Shown in pieces: positions 44,409 to 55,229 of a stretch of DNA of 64,000 nucleotides (positions are counted from its first letter, which is position 1; every line of letters starts with the position of its first letter). The DNA is from Siphonodentalium dalli (Eukaryota; Mollusca; Scaphopoda; Gadilida; Siphonodentaliidae): the NCBI GenBank assembly GCA_032622095.1, contig CP136061.1:52585762-52649761 (forward strand), in the 5' to 3' direction. The position numbers and the translations under genes were made by a program. The notes beneath the pieces were generated by a model, which was given only the letters and a program-made list of their open reading frames with translations, did not search any database and was not told where the DNA came from.

Positions 44409-46488
44409 ATGTAAATGCACACCCTTCCAGTAACTTTTATTTGCACCCCATGTTAGGTTCGAGTTTTCATCGAGTTTACAACGCGTTCTTCCAACTTTTG
44501 GATGTGACAACCCCTAAATTTAGATTTTTTCATCTGGTGACCATTTCAGTTCACAGATATGGCTGAAATTATTTAAATTATCTAAATATGCGTGTTTTTG
44601 TCTGAAAACAATTTACACACTAAATACTTTAAAAATGTGAACCAAGTTTTGGAATGAAATTTCCAACTGAGGTTATATCGGGCAAGACTTTTCCAAATGT
44701 TGAAAGTGTTGACCGACGTCCCGACACTGCCACATCCCTATATATAACCGAATGAGTGGATGAATTACCTGACTAAGAGAACAGGACATGTGAACTTCGG
44801 ATGTAGCCCAGTATGTTCGTAGATGTAGAGCACGCATAACTATTTATCTTTTCTTGCGATGTTTTGTATCAGAATTATCATTGCAAATTGCTCGCTTGAT
44901 TGTCACCACGTGCTATTGTATACATTTTTCTCTGTTGAATGGTTTGACCGAGGTCTCTTAATTGTGATGTGGGGGGGGGGCTTTGGGGGGGGGGCTAACC
45001 CCGGGATCTTCAGAAGGACCGATTGGTCCTCCTCTTAACCCCTCATGATTTTATGCCTTTATTAATAAGAAACAACAACAACAAAAAGAAGCAATTTTTC
45101 TTATTTTTCATTGACTTTTTCTTCTTGTGCCTCTTCGCCGGTGGGGTGCAGGCGAAGAGGCATCCGAGGGAGAGGTGTTGCTCAAACTGCTGATGTTGGT
45201 ATGTTGATTGCTGTTGGCTGTCGCAAGCTCTGCTCTTAATGTCCGTGTGCTCTGTATCCTGTCGACTATTCGGTCTCCTTCAGGCCATAGAGGATAAAAT
45301 CTCAGGGACGCTTCCATCGTTTTGATCAGCTCGTCTGTATAGATTGGTGCTTCATCCTCGGTGGGCGACGCCGGCCTCTCCAGGTATCTCGGCGTCGGAG
45401 GGACGGTGGTGGTATAATCCGCCCCTGGTGGAGACTGGCCGGGTGGTGTTGCCATCTCCACAATGAAGAGAGCGGCGGGGACGTCCGGGGTGACGTCAGT
45501 GTCCCCATTTCCGATGTCCTTGACGACGACCGGGACATGCGGAAATACATCGGCGTCCCTGTCCCTGCTGGTGGTGGTGACTGCAACCGCAGGCCGAGCT
45601 TCTGCCCCGGAGGCCAAGTGGGAGGGAACTGGGCGTCTCTCAGTTCCCCGTTTCCACTCGGCCCTCCTGATGGCATCTCTGCGGCGTCGTGAAGGGGTCT
45701 TTCGCTTCTTTATTGTGGTCCCGGCAGTCCCGGACCGGTGGAGTCCGGTCGGTCCTTCCAGGCCACGGCCGATAGAGGGTTCTACCGGTGTGACCTGGAA
45801 CTTCAAAACCACGTCCAATCTGCCCGTATTAGCATGGAGAGACCAGCTAATACAATAAGCAGATTGGTAACCGCTCAGCACGCTGCGAACTTGGCTGGGG
45901 ATTAAATCACCCATGGTCAGCCAAGTTCGACAAAAAAAATCAACGGCCACTCAGAGGATTAGCGAAGAGCTATCGCTGACGCGTCCATCACCTGGGTTAC
46001 CGGAAGCGTGAATGTCGATTTGACCGAGGTTGAGAGATACCCCCAAATAAAACTAATCCTGCATTTACGATGAATGACACGTTATACTCATCAGCAGGTC
46101 TCGTGTTCGTTCTGCACGAGTGGAGCGAAACTCACAATTATCTCTGTGAACAAAGCAAAAACAACCACTCCGCATTCAATTTCAATCACCGGGCGCGGAA
46201 GGCTTAATTATTTTTATAATTAATCCCTTAATCAGTCCCTTCAACCGGTCCCTAACACTTTTTAGTATTTAGTGTGTAAATTGTTTTCAGACAAAAACCC
46301 GCATATTTAGATATAATAAATAATTACGGCCAAATGTGTGAACTGAAATGGTCACCAGATGAAATAAATCGAAACTTCGGGGTTGTCATATCCAACAGTT
46401 GGAAGAACCCGTTGTAAACTCGATGAAAACTCGAACCTAACATGCATGGGGGTGCAAACAGAAGTTACTGGAAGGGGGTGCATTAAGA
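44409..46488. mobile_element. ~230-bp inverted repeats enclosing 1.6 kb with a retroelement-like ORF
   Basis: Bases 44409-44641 and 46258-46488 are reverse complements at roughly 90 percent by eye; shared strings include GTGTGTAAATTGTTTTCAGA, GAACTGAAATGGTCACCAGA and AAACTCGATGAAAACTCGAA. The enclosed 1.6 kb holds the GC-richer ORF at 45108-45914. This may be a composite with long terminal inverted repeats or a repeat pair captured around an inserted retroelement. No target duplication was identified. Confidence 0.6.
45108..45914 (-). CDS. Retroelement-type ORF (basic, proline-rich; function unknown)
   Basis: The frame is open for 280 codons; the likely start is the ATG at 45914 (MGDLIPSQVRSVLSGYQSAY), preceded in frame by a weaker start at 45950. 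It has a short N-terminal folded-looking part (SLHANTGRLDVVLKFQV), a strongly basic stretch KKRKTPSRRRRDAIRRAEWK near residue 80, an acidic/proline-rich middle and a basic C-terminus (RRRGTRRKSQ). Small proteins with a TPSRRRRD-like motif are common in retrotransposon-derived ORFs of marine invertebrates; this is recollection, not a search. No RT, integrase or transposase accompanies it. GC content is clearly above its neighbours. AATAAA follows the stop by about 45 bp on the minus strand. Confidence 0.5.
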   Translation of the reverse strand: MGDLIPSQVRSVLSGYQSAYCISWSLHANTGRLDVVLKFQVTPVEPSIGRGLEGPTGLHRSGTAGTTIKKRKTPSRRRRDAIRRAEWKRGTERRPVPSHLASGAEARPAVAVTTTSRDRDADVFPHVPVVVKDIGNGDTDVTPDVPAALFIVEMATPPGQSPPGADYTTTVPPTPRYLERPASPTEDEAPIYTDELIKTMEASLRFYPLWPEGDRIVDRIQSTRTLRAELATANSNQHTNISSLSNTSPSDASSPAPHRRRGTRRKSQ

Positions 46489-46506
46489 AACTATAGGAGA
46501 AGACCC

Positions 46507-47245
46507 CAAACAGGGACCCTCTAGCCACGTCCCTGCTGATTTACACTGATTTAATGTTTCCATTCGTTGTACAGTTCCGGGCTTATAATGTCGAATGACA
46601 CAGAATAGCCTATATACTATTAAGATGACATTAGAACATAAAACACAAACAAACATACACGTTTTCACCCTTGAACATGCACCCCCACCATAAAGATGAT
46701 CCATGTGCCGGCCTGTCCGAATGATAATTGGGATAATTTCAAGCAGAAACGGTCAAAATGTGAAGTATATCATTCGCATCTTTGCTATCCCAGATCTGTG
46801 TTTGGCGACATCTCGATCTGCGGCGTTGATACCCGAAATTATGGTGGGTACCCACACTTGGACGCAAATAGTATGTATTCGAACCGCTCTGCAGGCTAGA
46901 CAATTTTATTGTTAGTTAAACATATATTTTTCAATTGACACGCGCATTATCCGCCATCTACGGCTGATAATTATGTTTCAAAAGAACTACCTAACGTCAA
47001 AAAGTGCCTACTATATATATATTTATGATAAAATCGGAAATGAGTAGGAATTTCTATTAAATTTATCGGTGAGAGCAAGCTATGGTCGCTATCCCATTGA
47101 GGGAACATTCCGCTTTGCGAAACTATGTTTTGAATAGTGGATATCACCATTTAACTGGCAGATATATAGCTTCATCTGCGGGAAGAAACCGCAATTCTCG
47201 GGTTTGGTGATACCCTCGGGTTTGGCGATATACATGGGGTGATAA
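46507..47245 (+). repeat. Dispersed repeat, ~0.7 kb, inverted relative to 58180-58855
   Basis: Shares AGGGACCCTCTAGCCACGT, GCCGGCCTGTCCGAATGATA, AAGCAGAAACGGTCAAAAT, AATAGTGGATATCACCATT and GGTTTGGCGATA with the reverse complement of 58180-58855. Copies are perhaps 75-80 percent alike by eye. Both have decayed frames. Confidence 0.7.
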
Positions 47246-47360
47246 CGCTTGGTGTACTTGACTTTAGTCCTAATACATACTTCAGGAATTTTAGTTGTAT
47301 CTTCTCTAACTTGTCTATGTGCTGATACCCCCAAATTGTACAACCATATAATAATAGATA

Positions 47361-47768
47361 TCTACTATATATTTTGGGACTTCTGTCTGTCTGCCTGTTT
47401 GTCTGTTTGTTTGTCTGTTTGTTATCAATGGCCGGGAAAACTGCCGGACGGATTTCGACGAAATTTGATACCTAGGGAAACTTTTGTCCGGGGAGTGTTT
47501 TGGACGGGTTAAATCGTGACCCCGACCTGACCTTGACCTTCAAAATGGTCAATTCAAGGTCAAATCGTGCCTTTCGAACGGATTTAGACGAATTTGATAC
47601 CTTGGGATACTTTTGTCCGGGGAGTGTTTTGGACGGGTCAAATCGTGACCCCGACATGACCTTGACCTTCAAAATGGTCAATTCAAGGTAAAATCGCGCC
47701 TTTCGACGGATGAAAGCAGAGGGGAAACAGCCAGGACGAAGTCGGGTCACCCTGCTAGTAATATATAT
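47361..47768 (-). mobile_element. Pearl/Helentron-associated-type element, short
   Basis: Read on the minus strand it starts TATTACTAGCAGGGTGACCC, has two tandem units of about 130 bp (ATTCAAGGTCAAATCGTGCC-type blocks; CCGGGGAGTGTTTTGGACGG at 47490 and 47619), and ends in a CAGA/CAAA microsatellite followed by CCCAAAATATATAGTAGATA. Order and termini match the element at 16129-17005, although the unit sequence differs. Confidence 0.6.
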
Positions 47769-47769
47769 A

Positions 47770-49330
47770 ACGCGAAAATACATGGTATGCGCATAATTGG
47801 GAAGACATCCCATAATGATCGAAATTAAATGCAGGGCATTAATAGCTTAGTAGTCGAAATTAGTCTCACGCGAAGGATCAGAGTTAGCGAAGAACGTATT
47901 TCTTTTAATCAGATAATATCCATGAAGGCGATACTAAGCTGCAAAACAAAATTTAATGGTTTTCTTTCATTTTACATATTTTGTGCGAAGTAAACATGCC
48001 AGATAGAACATGGCTGAATCAGTCAACCTTAAGCGCGAACATGAAACGCACCAGAGCGGAATTAATAAAACAACACGAGCGCTGCCTGTTCGACAACCTA
48101 AACATATCCTCCTCAACCCGGGCTATGTTATATACAGTAATAAAGGAAACAGTCAGATTGAGCCGGTACTTAATATATTTACCATCTCATGATCTCTCAT
48201 TTGTCGACCTATTTGTTGAAATTCAGAACAGTGAATCACATATTGTTTTGTAACTTATAACGTCGCTAATATAGGCGATGGAATATACGACATATATATG
48301 GAAGAGTAAATTTTTTCATAGCTAACTTTATAATAAATTACTCACTCTTTTCAATAAGGTGTTTTTTTTCTACAGATAGTAGTACGTGACGTTTATTTCG
48401 GTTACAAAACTTAACGGGGTGGTAGTTTGGAAATTTCAACGATTTGAAATCCTGAGGTACATGTACCAGAAGGAAAGTGAACTTCCCGGACTTGGACATT
48501 TGGGTCTGGCTCTGATCAAAGGATGGGTGCAGTTGGAAATTATAATGTGGACAACTGCCACCTTATATAGCCACGTCCCTGCGTTTGTTGATCGGTCACA
48601 TTATAAATTATCCGCGGCAACATATGTGATATATGGAGATTTGATACGTGGAGGTCAATTTTGAACGCCGTACAATGGGCATATACACTCTAAATTGTGT
48701 TGTGCTTCGTCGGAACATCACATTAATTCAGACAAATAAGAGGAACTCAATAGCCGACCTCTGTGTCGACGTCGGGTTTGTTTCCATTGTCGTGCAACGG
48801 TAAAAGAGATATGCCGATAAATATATGTTGTACATAATGGGGGAGGATATAATGGCAGTATGTTCAGTTTACTATTATATGACAAAAATAATTTTTATTG
48901 TATAGTGTTTGTATCGAATGCATAGAACGGAAACATTTTGCAACTAGAAGTCTTTAATTATAAATGTTTACGCACCATATTTACATTCACTTGGTCCTAT
49001 GTATTTAACGACGAAAATAGGTCCGAGTTATAGAGTTATATACATAGTACATAGCCATAAGCCATTCAGTTATAAAAGTTAAAGGTGCATCGTGTGAAAA
49101 TCGACAAATAATTATATGAACTCTTACATCACACGAAGACTCAAGACCACAGCTAACAAGGCCACAGCACGCATTGAAAAATGGCCGAGGCGATCGCAAA
49201 TGCGACCAAAAACGAGGAAAAGGGTAACAAACTAGGATAATTATATAGTACATGGTATTTTGGCAGCTACGAGTATTTGCTATACTATATTTCAAACAAG
49301 CTGACACCTCATTTGTGTCCAAACTCAGTT
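47770..49330. other. No supported gene
   Basis: A 90-codon frame at 47981-48253 (MPDRTWLNQSTLSANMKRTR...) reads protein-like but has no motif, donor or partner. 48410-48600 is a copy of the TGGAAATTTC-type dispersed repeat. The rest is AT-rich. Confidence 0.4.
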
Positions 49331-49337
49331 GTTTGCG

Positions 49338-49436
49338 ATAACATTCTGACCAAAGTTGTCAGTCGAAGGATTCTCCTAGATTTATGGTCTTGTGTATTCC
49401 ACGAATCTCCGACTGAAAACTTTGGTCAGAATGTTA
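49338..49436. repeat. Hairpin with ~29-bp arms
   Basis: ATAACATTCTGACCAAAGTT then GTCAGTCG pairs with CGACTGAAAACTTTGGTCAG then AATGTTAT across about 38 bp, with one or two mismatches. Confidence 0.7.
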
Positions 49437-49643
49437 TAGAACACTACTGAGTATTTCTGAATGAATAAGGTATCAACTTGTTTTTAAAATAAACTAGCAT
49501 ATGTTCGTTACAGTCAAAATGCTCTGTTTTGTGTCAATTCCTCATATATTATGTTTTTGTGCATTTGCACATTTTGAGTGCGTGGTACTCATAAACCTCG
49601 AAACCACGTGATTCCCCACCGTGGATATACAATGTGCAATGTA

Positions 49644-49760
49644 GTTGGTAGCGCGTCTCTGAACTGACTGTATTGGTCTTGAATGTTGTTTCAGTCAGTG
49701 TCCATACTCCCAAATTGGCCGAATGAGTGAGGGGATTAATGTCAACATAATAGATCAACT
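49644..49760. repeat. Dispersed repeat, 'empty' paralogue of the 51.88-52.65 kb locus
   Basis: GTAGCGCGTCTCTGAACTG and GTGTCCATACTCCCAAATTG then GGCCGAATGAGTG stand 60 bp apart here. At 51880 and 52600 the same two strings are separated by about 0.7 kb of inverted-repeat sequence. Confidence 0.6.
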
Positions 49761-49799
49761 GATACATGTAGGTTGGTGAAGAATGTAACATTCAACTAA

Positions 49800-50640
49800 T
49801 GTTGTCGAAAAATTTCATCCAAATTGATCGTAAAATTTCAGAAAATACAACATCTGAACTATATGCACAATGGTAATGCAAAATATCGACATTAATTCTA
49901 ATTCAGGACGAATTATTCGCCGATATACGTTACAAGCGGCAATGATTCTGTCCTCAACCAGAGTACTGTAAATTAATCACAATTAAAAATGACGCTGTTT
50001 GCTGCCAATTTGGAGATAAAATTTATGAAAATAAGTAATTACGTTTAATATTGCATAATTATAAATACGCATGTATTTTACAGAGTTTTCGCGATCAGTG
50101 TTAATTTTCAACAGGCTAGATCAGTGGGTAGTTAGGTATAAGCGATTGTCAAAATGTTCGCTAACAGAAAATTTAGTTCAATCACAACCATATCTATTAT
50201 TGTGAACCTCAAATTTTGAGAAGAATATTGCAGCTAAACTATAGATACAAGAAAAATAGATGGTATTCGCCGAGCAAGAGCAAATACAATAATCACAATT
50301 TGTTGAATATCACCATCAATTTGGTCCAAATATATTTACTTTACCAATATTAACAAATGACATTACAAAGCTGACTTTTTCTTATAGGGCATTCAAAAAC
50401 AAGCTCATAACTTATTTCGAGTCGTCTCCCCGTGATAATTCATGCAGTTTAAGCAAATTGGTCACAGTAGCAGTATAGTAGTCAGTGATGTCGGAAGGGA
50501 TAGAGTTGAATAAGTTGTAGAGAATGTTGATGGTTTTAACAAGCACACTTTTTCACATCACAATGTCATGTAAGTCAGGACAACGATGGATACACATGTA
50601 TTTTGAAGGCACTTAAGTTGTACTGAAACGTCTTGACTTT
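49800..50640. other. No gene seen
   Basis: AT-rich sequence; from about 50370 on it may be the 3' part of the LINE fragment read on the minus strand (50640-51350), but motifs are not clear there. Confidence 0.4.
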
Positions 50641-51350
50641 AACTAAACTTTAACTAAACTTTAACATTATACCATTCTATCAGAATTTCATCTACCGATA
50701 ATTGGTCACTTCCTCTTAGTATCATATCAACATTTATGGTTTGAGGTAGCGTATCTAGGATGTTAGTTAGAACGGCACTGTATGGGCACTATAACAAGAA
50801 ATCCTCAGCATTTCATATAACTCCACACGGACATGGGGGTTGTCTCTCAGATGGTATAGGTCATTATTTAAATTACTACATCATGTTCATAAGCGTGTCT
50901 GAAATATCTGACATTCCCTGTTCTCTGCCACATAAAAGTGAATGTGTCCTTTCGGTACGCCACAGTTCAAATATATTTTAAATTTTTGTGCATTTCTAGA
51001 TTGTTCTCGTAGTTCGTCCTATAATGCTGTCGTAGACGGTAGAAATGACTTTTGTTTAGCTTTTGAATAAAAGGGTGGAATTTCTAGAACTGGGTATGTC
51101 ACTTTGTCAAAGGCATTAAAACATCGCAAAAATGCATCTCACGCAGTTCATGTTTTATATCAAGGGATAGCTAATGAAATGGTATAATTATGTCAGTAAG
51201 TTGGAAAAGGGTACGATCTTTGGCAGATGATTCGCAGGAATTCCGAGATGTATATGTACATGCACTTTTCAAAGACTTTCCCGAGACAACTTAAGTGGTA
51301 ACATTTTTTAAAGTATGGCACTACATTGGCTTCGTTCCATTCCGTGGGGA
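50640..51350 (-). pseudogene. Decayed, internally deleted LINE fragment
   Basis: Minus-strand frames give the RT N-terminal block FPTEWNEANVVPYFKK and LSCLGKVFEKCMYIYISEFL (51350-51193), then a C-terminal block AFDKVTYPVLEIPPFYSKAK with TAL-DELREQSRNAQKFKIYL, and finally a knuckle PCPCG...NAEDFLL-CP followed by ILRGSDQLSVDEI near 50690-50860. The central RT domain with the catalytic residues is missing, and several stops and frameshifts break the rest. The RT block abuts the MITE at 51360; fragments beyond it (51566-51700) may belong to the same element. Confidence 0.7.
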
Positions 51351-51359
51351 AATGAGATT

Positions 51360-51561
51360 CCCTTTCAGTGCCGATTTTTGTATCAACCCATATTTCCTTG
51401 ATCATTTTTTCAAATTTATTGATTATAATAATGTGATACATTGATGGAGAGAGTTCTAAGAGCACTTTCCATCAATGTATCACATTATTATAATCAATAA
51501 ATTTGAAAAATGATCAAGGAAATATGGGTTGATACAAAAATCGGACTTGGCACCGAAAGGG
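51360..51561. mobile_element. piggyBac-type MITE, near-perfect 90-bp-arm hairpin
   Basis: CCCTTTCAGTGCCGATTTTTG at the left is repeated inverted as CAAAAATCGGACTTGGCACCGAAAGGG at the right, followed by TTAA. The arms extend through TTGATTATAATAATGTGATA almost to the centre. One arm of the same sequence (without its partner) is present at about 25400-25493 and 34488-34581. Target TTAA is kept only on the right. Confidence 0.7.
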
Positions 51562-51917
51562 TTAAGGAAACGCTTAAATTAAGAGGAAAGTGGTTCATAT
51601 ACGGTCGATACACATAATTTGAAGTTTCAGGGACTTCACACGCTTCGGATGGGCTCAAACGTGTTAGGGCACTTTGAACAGCTGAGGGATTACTTATTAT
51701 GATCAATATTATGGCATATTTGGATCAAAGGTATTGCCAGGTATTGCCACGATACCCGAATAATCAACATATGGTATTGTACAGAAGTAGCTATTCAAAC
51801 ATGCATGGTATAAATAACATCGTTATAAGTACATGTATCGACAAATTATATAATATACAAATGTAGTTTTCAAATTAGTAGCGCATCTCGGAACTGGTCA
51901 AGTAAGTGGATGTTATT

Positions 51918-52596
51918 AACAACGACTGCGGACACACGTACCCCAGTAGCTATGGCATAGTAGGTGTGACAATTTATTATGGTGGAGTTTGGTGACAGTT
52001 GGTCGTCACAATTAACATGCAATAGCTCGCCATGTCGCCCGCTGCATATTCGCACAATGAGTCGTCCAAAGTTCGTTATGATCAGCCTATTTTCTTGTTT
52101 TGGTCCTTGTATATATTGTTCGCTTTGTTTATTCCAGATACTTTCTCTCAGCTGCCCCCCCCCAACATTTCGACACAGCTTCATCGGCCCATATCATAAT
52201 GTTAACGGAATTATGCGTAGAACTAAACGTCGCTAAATTAAAAATGCAATTGGGGAACTGTCTTATACGCATGCAGTGAGACCATATCAATAAAATACTA
52301 CGTGCATGATATGTGAGTGAATGAGGGATTGCCACAGTCAAACACAATTCTGGACGATCGATCGTGCAATTATGTATATCGTAGCGAATACAATTTAGCA
52401 AAACGTAATGAGTAGAGATCAACCTTGGTGAAACGCAATGGGTTATTGGTCCAGTCGACTAATTGTGCGGAAACTCAGCGGGCAACATGGCTTGCTATGG
52501 CACAGAATTATGACGACCAATTGTCACCAAACTCCACCATAATAAACTGTCACACCTACTGTGCCATCGCTACTGTGATACGTGTGTCCGCAGCCA
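51918..52596. mobile_element. Foldback element with ~140-bp inverted arms
   Basis: The left arm 51918-52063 (CTGCGGACACACGTACC, GTGTGACAATTTATTATGGT, GGTGACAGTTGGTCGTCA) is matched inverted by 52449-52596. The inner 385 bp has no coding signal. The paralogue at 49644-49760 lacks it, so it is a discrete insertion. Confidence 0.75.
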
Positions 52597-52649
52597 ACGT
52601 GTCCATACTCCAACATTGACCGAATGAGTGACTTGATTAATGTCGAAAT

Positions 52650-53330
52650 TATGTCATTACTATAATGTATATTTTATTATGAGCGGATCATGTTCGATAT
52701 AAATGAGGGGAACGTGTACCATTACGTTGGGTATGCATGTTTATGTCATGCATTATTTTACTTTATGTTATTTTTAATTTGAGACATATGTAGTCTGTAT
52801 CCTGCCACAATAACATAACATCCCTATTCATTGTGTGTTTTGTGTAATAGTGTCATGAGATCTCCTCATGGTGGCCAGTAATTTTAACCCTTCCTATACT
52901 AAATGGATTCCCCCACCAAGTTAAACAAATGTACAAAGTGGTCTATTATTGATTTGGAGGGTAATACAAGCTGACAACATGTACTAACGAACAGAAGTAA
53001 TCGTGTTTAATGGAGGCAAATGGTCAGATAATTAGTTCAACAAACGACTATGGACGTTTGTTGAACTTATTATCTGAACAGTAAATTTCCTCAGGGGTCT
53101 GTGGCGATGATATGATGATGATGCGGATGACTACGATGGTGGTAATGATGATGGTGATGGTAAACTATTATTATGAGGACGATGATGACGATTAGTGTTG
53201 TAAACCAACCGATCAGAGTGGCACTAAAGGACGCATATATAGGCATTATATAATAACATGTATAATGTGTATATGGAGGTATACGCATCTATATGTTTAT
53301 ACATGTATGTAACTGAGTATCCGCGATTTG
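52650..53330. other. No gene seen; palindrome at 53035-53087
   Basis: The palindrome CAGATAATTAGTTCAACAAA...TTTGTTGAACTTATTATCTG is the best-preserved member of the GTTCAACAAACG hairpin family. An imperfect GATGAT-rich tract covers 53105-53180. Confidence 0.55.
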
Positions 53331-53333
53331 TGG

Positions 53334-53805
53334 TTGGCCTTCAAGTCTGAGTTTAGTGTGCCTGTCATTTGCAGAATGAGGTCACCAGAGGGTGAGTTGA
53401 GTGACGCTATCCCGCATCATACTAGCTTAACTAAATTAACCCTCCGGGGACCTCATTCTGCTTAGGTCTCATCTTCTTGGAAAGTTTCTTTATTATAAAA
53501 TTTATATATAAACTTCTTCACATAGATTCTATTTTTTTTTAGTTTAGTTTCTCTATATCCCCAAATTGGCAGACGACACATTGCATAATCGAGGTTCCCA
53601 ATGGGTTTAAATCACAATATTCACAATTTGGGAACTTCAATGTGAGTCTTTGTATGCAATAGCATGTGCGACCTAAGCAGAATGAGATCCACAGAGGGTG
53701 AATTTAGTGATGCTAGACCGATATGCGGGATAGCGTCACTAAATTCACCCTCTGGGACCTCATTCTGCAAATGACAGGCACACTAAACTCAGGCTTGGTC
53801 GGCTG
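53334..53805. mobile_element. Foldback element with ~84-bp outer arms and nested inner arms
   Basis: Outer arms 53334-53417 and 53722-53805 share TGAGTTTAGTGTGCCTGTCA, TTTGCAGAATGAGGT and GCTATCCCGCAT in inverted orientation. A second inverted pair (CTCATTCTGCTTAGGTC and GACCTAAGCAGAATGAGAT) lies inside. It is followed after 20 bp by the MITE at 53829. Non-coding. Confidence 0.75.
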
Positions 53806-53828
53806 ACACTGACGTGATATTGCTTTAA

Positions 53829-54285
53829 CCATTTCAGTGCCAGGTCCGATCAACCCATATACCCTGTGCCAATGTATTCTCTTATATATGCGAGGCGACC
53901 ATAGGTCGCCTCGCATATATAAGAGAATGCATTGGCCTAACAATTTATTATCATTTGTTATTTTTGTTTTACAATTTTAATAATTTTTTCTTGTATTCTT
54001 TAACAGACTTATTTTGTAGGTTTAGTGCCAGGGAATATTACGTTTTCAATGGGCATCAAAATTATTAATATGAATACTTGGTGATAGTTTTGAGTTATAA
54101 CATGCCCCTAATGTTTTATCCAGTTCGTTTTTAAATTCGCTATAGCAATGCTTAAGCATACCCAAAAAATATTCAACCCAAAAAAATCTATAAAAACAAA
54201 AAGAATTTTTTTTTTAATGTTTTTAGGGCCGATTTTACAGACCGTAAATTAGGGCCGATGAGATCGGCCCCTGGCACTGAAAGGG
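53829..54285. mobile_element. piggyBac-type MITE, 457 bp, with internal hairpin
   Basis: TTAA (53825-53828) precedes CCATTTCAGTGCCAGGTCCG and GGCCCCTGGCACTGAAAGGG precedes TTAA (54286-54289). The intact 4-bp TTAA on both sides and matching termini support a piggyBac-mobilised non-autonomous element. A 71-bp near-perfect hairpin (GCGAGGCGACC-A-TAGGTCGCCTCGC centre) is at 53866-53936. No transposase. Confidence 0.75.
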
Positions 54286-54966
54286 TTAAAGTACTGGATT
54301 CCTTGTTATGTTTGTTTCAGGCAAACGAATGCGTAGCTATATATAATTATGTAATTGTTTTATCAAATATGTAATTGTTTTATACATCTAATCCGTTCTC
54401 TGGTTTGATCGCTTTATCAAATTACGTCAATGTTCAGTGGAATTTTATTCAAATATTCAATGAATTCTAAGTCGACCTATGGACCAATAATTATTTGTGA
54501 ACCTACAATTATATAATCATACAATGCTCAAGTATTTCTAACCAATTATATTAAATTCATATATATCGTCACTTTGTTTTCACATTTCCTGCATGTGGGC
54601 CGCGACGCCATCGATGTGACTTGTTTCACATATATAGTATGGTTATGTATACCAACGTCGTATACATGTATTACAGTACTCCACGCACTCACTTCGTTCT
54701 TTTTCGTCAATGTATCATATACCAATTAAAGGTACTCAATCCCGATCAGACGGTCCCACATCATCAAATAACAACAACAACATTTCTTCAAAATACGCTT
54801 TTGTTATCAGAATCTATTAATTACAAAAAATAATGGTAACCGCTGTAAACTATGGTATAAAATTTCCCAAAAACGAGTTATTTATCAACATGTTGTTCAA
54901 CGAAATATGGCCGTATTATCACTTACCTATCATAACAGTTGGCCGTATATTAACACTTGATTTCAG

Positions 54967-55212
54967 AGTTATCCATCTTCATCCGCAAATTTGTCCGAGA
55001 CAATCGGTTTGACGACTCGTGCTGGGCCACAACTAATTACACATTTCGAGAAATAACAAATTTCAAAAATCGATATCTGATCACTGTGAGCTTTGATGGG
55101 TGGTTCCTCGACTCGAATCAAATATTTTTCACCCACGTAGCCAAAGAAATAGTCATTTGGGAGCGTTAATTAGGATTATGCATCTTTAACAAAATGTCTT
55201 TCTTACAATAAA
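54967..55212 (+). CDS. Candidate terminal exon of an unidentified gene, with polyadenylation signal
   Basis: After an acceptor CTTGATTTCAG the frame reads SIFIRKFVRDNRFDDSCWAT, then NFKNRYLITVSFDGWFLDSN and IFFTHVAKEIVIWER, with a stop at 55167-55169. AATAAA follows at 55207-55212, as expected for a short 3' UTR. Composition is protein-like (acidic, aromatic and basic residues mixed, one cysteine) and unlike the low-complexity phantom frames nearby. The polypyrimidine tract of the acceptor is weak. No family was recognised and no upstream exon was found within 55 kb on the plus strand, so it may be a fragment or a gene with remote exons. Confidence 0.4.
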
Positions 55213-55229
55213 CATTATATTTTCGGGTC

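Noticed and set aside
47981-48253. 90-codon ORF beginning MCEVNMPDRTW
   Set aside because: No motif, and the neighbouring frame is equally open; insufficient for a gene call.
53100-53180. CRISPR-like or regularly spaced repeat
   Set aside because: It is a simple GATGAT-type tract; no spacer-repeat structure occurs anywhere in the window, which is eukaryotic.
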